NCBI GenBank assembly: GCA_039519185.1
Contig: CM076846.1
Location: 132,157,027 to 132,221,026 of the forward strand
Direction: 5' to 3'
DNA length: 64,000 nt
DNA from: Astragalus membranaceus
Lineage: Eukaryota; Streptophyta; Magnoliopsida; Fabales; Fabaceae
Both the position numbers and the translations under genes were made by a program. Under the pieces are notes generated by a model that saw nothing but the letters and a program-made list of their open reading frames with translations, did not search any database and was not told where the DNA came from. Below, in pieces: positions 56,921 through 64,000 of this stretch. Positions within the stretch are counted from its first letter, which is position 1, and every line of letters begins with the position of its first letter.

Positions 56921-57078
56921 TGTAACAGCCCAGGTCCAACGCATTGGCCACCCCGGCACTATTACCTCACGGTCTTCTCTACCCCTCTTATAAAATTTTT
57001 GCCTTCCGTGGGAATCGAACCTTGCACCTGAGGCTTAAGTGCAAGTTAAACACATCTCCCACTACCAATTGAGCGCGC
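56921..57078 (-). repeat. 158-bp arm with tRNA-like sequence, left copy
   Basis: Reverse complement of 59611-59768 with about three differences. On the minus strand it has CTCAATTGGTAGTGGGAGA (A-box-like) and GGTTCGATTCCC (B-box-like), then ends GGGCTGTTACA. The polymerase III-like boxes suggest a SINE head. Confidence 0.75.
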
Positions 57079-57080
57079 TC

Positions 57081-58359
57081 TTGTTAATAGTGTTTTAATT
57101 TACTAGGTCGCATTTTTTGCAAGTCTCGAGTCTTGTTAACGCGTGTCGGTGTCATGCGAGTGTCGTTAAGATGCCATTTGTGTAATTGGGCCAACAGTTG
57201 GGTTATTGGGCCTACACATATACAAATTGGGCTTATCATCTTGAGTCGGGCCCAAGAACGCAGCTCTGAGTTAATTTTTAGTGCATTTGTCTAGTTGGGC
57301 CGGATTCCCCTTTTGTATTTGGCCCAACTTCTTTTTTTTTTATTTTGTCCATTTAATTTATTTTGAGTAATGCATAGTCCAAGATGTCAAAGAATCTAAT
57401 TTAATTTTATAGCATTTAGGAGTGTCCAAGAGTCCAAAATGTCCAAAAAATAGTAATAAAAAATACAAAAAAATATAAAAAAAAGAAAATTAAATAATAG
57501 AAGTAGCATTAGCAGTCTCCTGGTCTGCTCCAAGCTTCAGCAGCTAACTTGGGCCAACAGCTCTCAACAGTCCAGATCTGCAAAGCAGTCAAGGCCCAGT
57601 CAAAACTAATTAATGCTAACCCTAATATTTTCAATATAAATAGGCAACACACAGAAAGGCGCAACACACAGACAGGAGGGGGGAACCGTAGGGGCGAGGA
57701 TGCAGAGAAAAAGAGAAGAAAAAAGGGATTTTGGGAAAATTGAGAAAATGGGAGGATTCTGAGAAAAGAGAGATAGAGAAATATTAGAGAGAGTGAAGCA
57801 TGAGTCAGAAAAAAAGTTGAACCCACATTTACACCATTCTTCCACAAATACTAACACAACATTCATCAAAAACAAGAAATACAAGTCATTGAAAAAAAAC
57901 TCAAAAAGAATGAACTGTAGATAGAAAAATAGATAACAGAGAAGGAGTCGGACTAAAAACTCACCTCTTAGTTAGAAGCTCCCCTTAAGCCATAAGCTCC
58001 AGATGGCACTGTCAAGTTGTAGCACTGTTCCGCCGTGACAGCATCTCCCTTTCTCGCTGGAGTTCCGCCGCTGTGGTTAGGGATTTCTAACCCCATTTCA
58101 TCTCCCTTTCTGTTTCTCATTCTCATGTCCTATGCTTTATTATTGCTGTTATTTTATTGTTATCATATTTATTTATTTAATCTAAATGTGGGTTCGGTGT
58201 TTTTTTTCTTTCCCGGCACATGGCTACATAGCCTAACCCACTCCCTCATTACTCTTAAGTTTTATCAATTTATCATTTTATTCTACTTTATTATAAATTA
58301 TAAAAAAAAAAGCATATTGAACAATCAAAGTGATTATTGTTAATATTAATTAATTAACA
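57081..58359 (+). mobile_element. Probable solo LTR
   Basis: Starts TGTTAATAG (57082) and ends AATTAACA (58359), matching inverted ends TGTTAAT/ATTAACA. GCGCTC lies at 57075-57080 and at 58360-58365. A TATA box TATAAATA at 57635-57642 is followed by a purine-rich stretch (57690-57790). No coding content. Length about 1.28 kb. The duplication is six bases rather than five, so the exact left edge is uncertain. Confidence 0.5.
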
Positions 58360-58365
58360 GCGCTC

Positions 58366-59378
58366 CCAGGTTGCGCATTTGACACCTTATAATCCATAGC
58401 CACCTTATAAGTTAGAACTACGTCGCTTTGATTCCCATTTGGGATACGTAGGAGCGAGTCACATTCTCGTCAAGCGCAATCATAAAAAGTTTAGCATTTG
58501 CATAACAAAAAGAAAAGAGTTATTTTCATAACAAAAAAGAATCACTTTTGCAAACCAAGATCATTTTCAGAACGAAGACCTTTTCCTTTCTAAAAACATT
58601 TTCAACCCATCGTCGCTAGTGGCTAATCAGAACCTTTGTTCGTCTAGCCATTGGTGGCGATGTCTTTTTCCCAAAAGAACAACAAGCAATGATCACTCAT
58701 AACCTTTGTTAGTTTGATCATTCGTGTCAATCAATCTCTTTCGAAAACCCCTTTCAATAGAACAAATAAAAACGAGTCGATACTAATAGTCAATCAGAAC
58801 CTTTGTTCGTCTGACTGGCGGTAGTGACTCTCATTTTCAAGAGTACTTAGCGGTGATTACCCATAACCTTGGTTAGTTTAATCATTCACTAAATACTCGT
58901 CCTATTTCGAAAACTCACTAAAAAGATAAAAGACAAAAACCTTTTTCAGGACAAAGAAGAACTACGTAGCTTTGAGTTCTCCATCGCACCGGGAGATACG
59001 TAGGAGCGGGCCTTGTCCCGTCAAGCGCTTCTTTTATAAAAACCCATTCTTCCCCCCTTTTCTTTTTCATAATAAATAAAGATTTTCATTAAGAATTTTT
59101 CAATAAGAAGTAGAGAGGCAAAATTAAGTATTTTCAAGTCAACACACTAAAACCACACATTTAATTAAAGGTTCCCTCTCAGTAGAGAGGACGTGTGGGG
59201 TGCTAACACCTTCCCTGCGCGTAACCGACCCCCGAACCCTATTCTCTAGTTTCGCAAGACCAATCGCTTTCCAAAAAAGGTTTTCCTAATATTTTCCTTA
59301 ATAAATATTGGTGGCGGCTTCATTGTCTTAGGAAAAGTTGTGAACGAGGAAGGTTCTCCCTCGGGGGCTTTTTCGGGC
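58366..59378 (+). mobile_element. Diverged Ogre-type LTR fragment
   Basis: Matches the LTR of the nested element in the opposite orientation, with many substitutions: the ACTACGTCGCTTTGATTCCC block, repeated AACCTTTGTTCGT units, GGAGATACGTAGGAGCGGGC and the final TTTTTCGGGCGCAACA. The U3 part is missing. Confidence 0.8.
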
Positions 59379-59454
59379 GCAACAATTGTGTATGACAATT
59401 AGGTGTTTTTAATTTAGTTCTGAATTGTTGTTTATGCTGCAGTTCTAGGTTGAT

Positions 59455-59610
59455 ATGGCTAGAAGAGATGATGCTGCTTTGGCTGCTGCTCTGCAAGCCA
59501 TAGCCCAAGCTGTTGGGAATCAACACACTGCTGCTGATATGAATGCCCGTAACCTGGCAACGTTTCAGAGGGAAAACCCACCCACCTTCAAGGGTCGGTA
59601 TGATCCCGAT
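59455..59610 (+). pseudogene. Ty3 chromovirus-type gag N-terminus, truncated
   Basis: The frame starts ATG with MARRDDAALAAALQAIAQAV and runs through FQRENPPTFKGRYDPD, a standard gag start of plant chromoviruses (the NPPTFKG motif precedes the capsid domain). After about 52 codons it is cut by the 158-bp tRNA-like arm at 59611; the following codons are not gag. Its LTR and primer site are not adjacent; an Ogre-type LTR fragment ends 76 bases upstream instead. Confidence 0.8.
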
Positions 59611-59768
59611 GCGCGCTCAATTGGTAGTGGGAGATGTGTTTAACTTGCACTTATGCCTCAGGTGCAAGGTTCGATTCCCACGGAAGGCAAAAATTCTACA
59701 AGAGGGGTAGAGAAGACCGTGAGGTAATAGTGCCGGGGTGGCCAATGCGTTGGACCTGGGCTGTTACA
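59611..59768 (+). repeat. 158-bp arm with tRNA-like sequence, right copy
   Basis: Inverted copy of 56921-57078. B-box-like GGTTCGATTCCC at about 59670-59681. Ends GGGCTGTTACA followed by seven A. Confidence 0.75.
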
Positions 59769-60338
59769 AAAAAACACCCCATTCTACCCGGCTATTTATC
59801 ATAAAAATCAGAGTTCCAAAATTTCATTTCAATGGAATGCTACACATAACTTTAATCTAACAACGACAAAATCAGCATAAGCTTTCATTCCATCTTTATA
59901 ATACGCAACACCCTTAAATGGGATGGAATACTCAAGAATTCATCAATAAAATCCACGCACTAGAAAATGAATGTTACGCAGCGGAAAATACCATAATCTC
60001 AAAAGTGCCGAACAACAGCCTCATCAAAATCATTAAATCAATACATATATAGTTCAACAGCAAAAGGAATAACACTAGAATCCTAAGCCCACCCCCTAGG
60101 TGTCACGTATCAGAGCAGACCGACTCGGGAATGAAGGGAGTAAGCCTTCACTCAGGGCTACCTGTGGTAAACAACAACAGAAGGGTGAGTCTCAAACCAC
60201 ATAATAAAGACTATAATAAGAAGTATATTATATCATAGTATCACACTCATACAGTCACACAGTAGCATGGTTCATACAACCAACAACTCACATACTTATC
60301 ATGAGGATGTATGCAATACAGTTATGCATGTGGTACCA

Positions 60339-60465
60339 TTTTCCCAGACCGCAGCCTCATCATCATAATATCAAACTCAGACCGCAGCCTTATCATCACA
60401 ATTTAGAACTCAGACCGCAGCCTTACCATCACAATATAAACTCAGACCGCAGCCTTATGTATGCA
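60339..60465 (-). repeat. Four short tandem units with CAGACCGCAGCC
   Basis: CTCAGACCGCAGCCTTATCA-type units recur four times with a spacing of 34-40 bases. Confidence 0.8.
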
Positions 60466-60870
60466 TGAAACTCCATGGCAAAGATCACAGTCACAATTCT
60501 TAACGACACAGTCCATACATCATATATCACCTCTTTATTAATCTTAGTTGTAGCCCCCATGGCCTCATCGTCAATCAACTCATTTATTATCTCATCTCAA
60601 TCACGTCTCTAGGACTAAACTCAACTAGAGGACTAGAACCTCTCACAAGGACCTAAAACACCACTTAGGACCAAACTAGCACTTAGGGACCAATCTGTCA
60701 CCTAGGAACCAAAATAGCACACACTTGGACACGAGGCAGCACCAGGCGCCCAGCACACGCACACACTGGACGGGCGCACCACTGGGCGCCCTGGGCGGCC
60801 ACACTTAGCGCCCAACACAAGCACGCACGCGCACAACAGAGTAGGCCACCCGAAAAATTAAAACCGCTCT

Positions 60871-61440
60871 AGCCAAAATGTTCAAAATGGAATTTGGTCA
60901 CGTGAATACAAAATTGGGCACGGGAAAATATGCTTAGAAATTGATTTGCACTCAAAGCCCCCTTTTACACAAGCTAAAACTATGCCCAATAGGACCATTT
61001 CAAAACAATGCGTGCAAAACTGAAAATACCTTAGCCACAGTGCTTAAAATACAATTTGGGCATGTGAATGCAAAAGATGGCACTGAAAAATATGTTCAGA
61101 AAAAGAGTTGCACTCCAGGGCCCCTTTCACATAGCTAAAACCATGCCCACAAGGACCATTTCAAAATAACGCGTGCAAAACTGAAAATTCTTTAGTCAAA
61201 ATGTTTAAAATATAATTTGGGCAGGTGAATACCAAAAATGGCACAGAAAATTATGCCTAGAACTCACAGCACACTCCTAGGCGCCACGAACATAGTCAAA
61301 ACAACGCCCTCTAGGACAATTTCAAAACGGTGCGTGAAAAACTGAAACCACTCGAGCTAAAATGTTTTAAATGAAATTTGGTCACGTGAATACAAAATTT
61401 GGCTCGAGGAAATATGTTTAGAAAACTGAGTTTTACCCAA
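60871..61440 (-). repeat. Tandem array of about 161-bp units
   Basis: Units starting at 60871, 61033, 61194 and 61355 share AGCYAAAATGTTTAAAAT, AATTTGGKCACGTGAATAC, and CAAAACTGAAAA landmarks. About three and a half diverged copies. Confidence 0.8.
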
Positions 61441-62479
61441 AAACACCCTTTGTGCGCCTTGTCTAGACACAGGCAGCACCTTGGCGCCACCCCAGGCGCC
61501 ACAGGGCAGCCACATTGGCGCCCTGCACAGACCACACACGCACCCAGCAACCAGAACAGTGCCCAGGCAGCAAACAACATACGCAACACAACACAAGCCA
61601 CTGCTACAATACACAGAGCGCCATTTCCCTAGGCACTTGGCGCCCCATGCGTCCCAACACTCACCAAACATCAAATTCCCAATTTCTTTTCCAAATCAAA
61701 TCACAACAACAATCATAAAACATGTTATGCTCATACCAACAACTTCAATTTCACACTTATACATTAAGAACACAACAAGACACAAAATCAAGGTATGAAA
61801 TCCTAACCTTAGCATAGGAAATCGATTTCATCATACAATCCATCAATTTCAACCAATCCAAACAATCACACAATTATCAAATAACATCAAATAAGACCCT
61901 ATGATCTACATACAACCTATTATACTCTCTATTATAGAGTGAGACTCCCCTTACCTTGATTATGCCGAAAATAGAGCTCTTTCCACCGAAACACCGACAC
62001 ACCACCGCAACAAAGAATCTTCTCCTTCTTCTTCCCTCTCTCACGATCGCGCCCTCCCTCTCTCTCTCTTGTACTATCACGAAGGATCAACAAGAGTAAG
62101 GGTTAGGAAATCGAAAACTTAAACACTTGAAAGAGAAGGAAAATCGAATAAGAAAGGACTAGGAACTCCTACCTAGAATCAAGATGAACGAAACCCTAAC
62201 TCCTTAGCTTGTGATCGCCCTTTTCTTTCTCTTCTCCTCTCCTTCGATTTCTTTCTCTCTTTTGGCACAACTGAGGCGAAAACCTAGACCCCCAGCGCCT
62301 AAGGAGCGCCTAAGCCAATGGGCTTGGGCTTCTTGGGCCATTACTTGCAGTTCCGGTATTTCCAATGCCATCCCCTTCAATTAAATAAAATGCTATATTA
62401 TAATTTAATCAAAATTAGTGCAACACTTTAAATAATTTAATCAATTACTTAATTAAATCATTTAGGGTGTTACATTGTG

Positions 62480-63598
62480 CGTGTTTTGATATGGTATCCT
62501 TGAGTCTGAGTCACCTGCATGTGAGAAACGAGAATAATAATCAAGTCGTGTTATGGCAAACCTAGTATCTATGAGTCTGAGTTACCAAGTCTGTGAGAGG
62601 CGATTCGGTACTCAAGTGATGCCATAGTTGACCCGGTGTGGTTGAGTCTCAGTTAGCTAGCCTGAAAGAGGCGAATAGATCGAGTCTCTGAGTCTGAGTT
62701 ACTTAGCCTGTGATGAGAGGCAATAATGGTGTTTAAGTGAAATATAACTCACTTAGTTTCATTGAGTCTGAGCTACCTAGCCTGTGAGAGATGAAGATGG
62801 TGCTCAGTTGCTATGGTGTTTGGTTACGTGTCATGGAGTCCGAGTCATCTGGCCCTAGGATGAGGTAAAGAGGATTCTCTTTTTTTTTTCTCTTGAGTCT
62901 AGGGAGAGACATTTTTGTGTTGGCATTATTAGACATGGATATCATACTTTCGTGACACGTGATGATTGGTGATTTATGACTCGTGATTATCTCGGAAAAA
63001 GATTGATGTTTGTAATGACTTGCTGGATTTACCTTATATAATGGTTTATAAATTTCAACCGTTTGTTATTAAATGAACAGAAGGTGTAACCTAAATGTAT
63101 TTTGAAATACATGTTTCACGTGTATGTTATTAAGTGAATTTAGTTTTGTGCATGATTAGATGAGATTAGTGTCTTCCATGATGTGTATCTTATAGTCTTA
63201 ATATGGTTCGAATGTGATTCTCACCGTACAACCATATTTTTCAGATAATTTTTGACGGGTTGCGTGTCTTGCCTAGGAGTCCATTTCAGTCGGACGTTTT
63301 TGGATATGGGACGCAGGTCCTCATGTCCTCTTGATTATATGGTGTCATGCTCTGACTAGGTCTAATGTCGGGATGATGGGTTTTATTTCGATGTATTTTT
63401 ATTAAAAGCGAATTATCTATAAGTGTCTATAGATGTAAAGAAAGAATGATGCACATGGTTCCTTTTTCCCGAGTGCGGATCCAATATGTAAATCCTTTCT
63501 AATTTTATTTTATTCACGTTATATTATTTATTTCAAGAGGGTCCTCTAATTTTCCATAAATTCCTTCATTAAATTATTTTTGGGAAAGAGGTGTCACA
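62480..63598 (+). other. Last piece of the split Ty3 LTR
   Basis: Contains six or more degenerate copies of GAGTCTGAGTTACCTAGCCT (62500-62860) spaced 60-80 bases, continuing the pattern seen at 56840-56880 before the composite insertion. Ends AGGTGTCACA. Confidence 0.7.
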
Positions 63599-63602
63599 TT
63601 AG

Positions 63603-63614
63603 TGGTATCAAAGC
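63603..63614 (+). other. Primer-binding site (initiator tRNA-Met, one mismatch)
   Basis: TGGTATCAAAGC, four bases after the LTR end; differs from the canonical TGGTATCAGAGC at one base. Confidence 0.75.
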
Positions 63615-64000
63615 CCGGTCTGTCCTTCAGGCCGGTGAGTCATGTGTCTGTCCTGCTTGTGTTGTGTGCTCTGAGTTCGTGCATGACTGACTGAATGCCT
63701 TCTCGAATTGGTATGTTAGTTTTTCTAAGTTGCTGTTTCATCACTAATGTGCGGTAAAGTTTTATTCACGAATATAATTTTGTTGCTCGAGTGTTAGATA
63801 TATTGTCTTTGTTAATTTGTTTAGTGTAACTAAATGCAATGGTTTTAAATTTAATTATACTCTTAATGTTATTCCTATATTCTTTTATTTTGTTTCTTTT
63901 GTTATTTGGTCTTTTTGGTTAATATAATTAATTTTAACTGAAAGTAATCATTGATTTATGAAGATATGTGTGATAAAAAGAATTTTAACTACGTCAAAAA
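63615..64000 (+). other. Start of the Ty3 internal region
   Basis: Leader sequence with no coding frame before the window ends. Confidence 0.5.

Larger units (their letters stand above)
56921..62474. mobile_element. Composite insertion bounded by TTGTG duplications
   Basis: TTGTG occurs at 56916-56920 and 62475-62479, and the host LTR sequence reads on plausibly across the gap. Ends are TGTAACAGCCC and AGGGTGTTACA. Inside, in order: a 158-bp arm (56921-57078), a probable solo LTR (57081-58359), an Ogre-like LTR fragment (58366-59378, plus), the start of a gag gene (59455-59610, plus), the inverted 158-bp arm (59611-59768) and an LTR-like segment on the minus strand (59762-62474). How these came together is unresolved. 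Confidence 0.5.
59762..62474 (-). mobile_element. LTR-like segment, minus strand
   Basis: On the minus strand it starts TGTAACACCCTAAATG and ends GGGGTGTTTTTTTGTAACA, giving matching inverted ends as in an LTR of about 2.7 kb. The start resembles the LTR at 17809. Inside are CT/GA-rich leader-like sequence (about 62000-62290), GGCGCC-rich patches and two tandem arrays. No primer site follows. No genes. Confidence 0.5.
25852..63598 (+). mobile_element. Ty3 5' LTR split by three later insertions
   Basis: The left end, TGTAACACCT at 25852, interrupts the copia RNase H gene. The right end, AGGTGTCACA at 63598, is followed by a primer site at 63603. Removing the Mutator-like copy (26222-27448), the Tat element (28780-56605) and the composite insertion (56921-62474), each with one copy of its target duplication, leaves 25852-26221, 27458-28779, 56611-56920 and 62480-63598. 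Together they make about 3.12 kb with matching inverted ends (TGTRACACCT), as expected for one LTR. Pieces carry no genes. The internal region begins at 63599 and leaves the window. Confidence 0.75.

Noticed and set aside
59611..59690. Possible functional tRNA gene
   Set aside because: A- and B-box-like motifs are present but no cloverleaf with a proper acceptor stem could be drawn; it fits a SINE head better.
61311..61798. Cysteine- or histidine-rich frames on both strands
   Set aside because: They arise from GGCGCC/CACACA-rich LTR sequence and are not supported by any domain.

Overview
The window is plant nuclear DNA, most likely from a legume. Two ordinary intron-era host genes sit in an AT-rich, heavily transposon-loaded background with very long Ty3 elements of the Tat/Ogre type, which are abundant in Fabeae and related legumes. 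The species call is an inference; I see no organelle or bacterial features.

Layout. 1-6.3 kb: a small Mutator-like element (268-1337) carrying a short ORF, then a broken L1-type LINE on the minus strand. 7.3-8.3 kb: an intact single-exon DUF241 gene. 9.4-11.4 kb: a Stowaway-like MITE and two SINE-type insertions. 11.7-15.2 kb: an intact seven-exon IST1-like ESCRT gene. 15.2-25.9 kb: a hairpin, a probable chromovirus-type LTR with initiator-Met primer site, a broken UDP-glycosyltransferase fragment, a hAT remnant, a Mutator-like element rich in short palindromes, and the tail of a copia element.

From 25.85 kb onward the window is one deep nest. A Ty1/copia element (minus) was split by a Ty3 element whose 5' LTR runs from 25852 to 63598. 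That LTR (about 3.1 kb of its own sequence) was in turn split by three insertions: a second Mutator-like element (26222-27448), a complete Tat-lineage retrotransposon (28780-56605, target duplication GCTAT), and a composite insertion (56921-62474, duplication TTGTG). Inside the Tat element, exactly between its protease and reverse transcriptase, lies a second complete element of Ogre type on the minus strand (33879-47994, duplication ATGTC). Its two 2.37-kb LTRs differ at only about four bases plus a homopolymer length change, but it has lost RT, RNase H and integrase.

The most interesting object is inside the outer Tat element. Between integrase and the 3' LTR, on the opposite strand, lies a five-exon gene (55209 down to 51362) predicted to encode about 1178 residues: a plant mobile domain (PMD, aminotransferase-like) followed by a charged linker and a coiled coil. 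All four introns are GT-AG, the frame is open throughout, and it has its own TATA box and G-box upstream. The sense gag-pol of the same element is broken at several points. Because the gene is antisense to the genomic RNA, its introns cannot be spliced out during retrotransposition.

Coordinates, splice sites, repeats and target duplications were read by eye. Family names rest on recognised motifs, not on searches.
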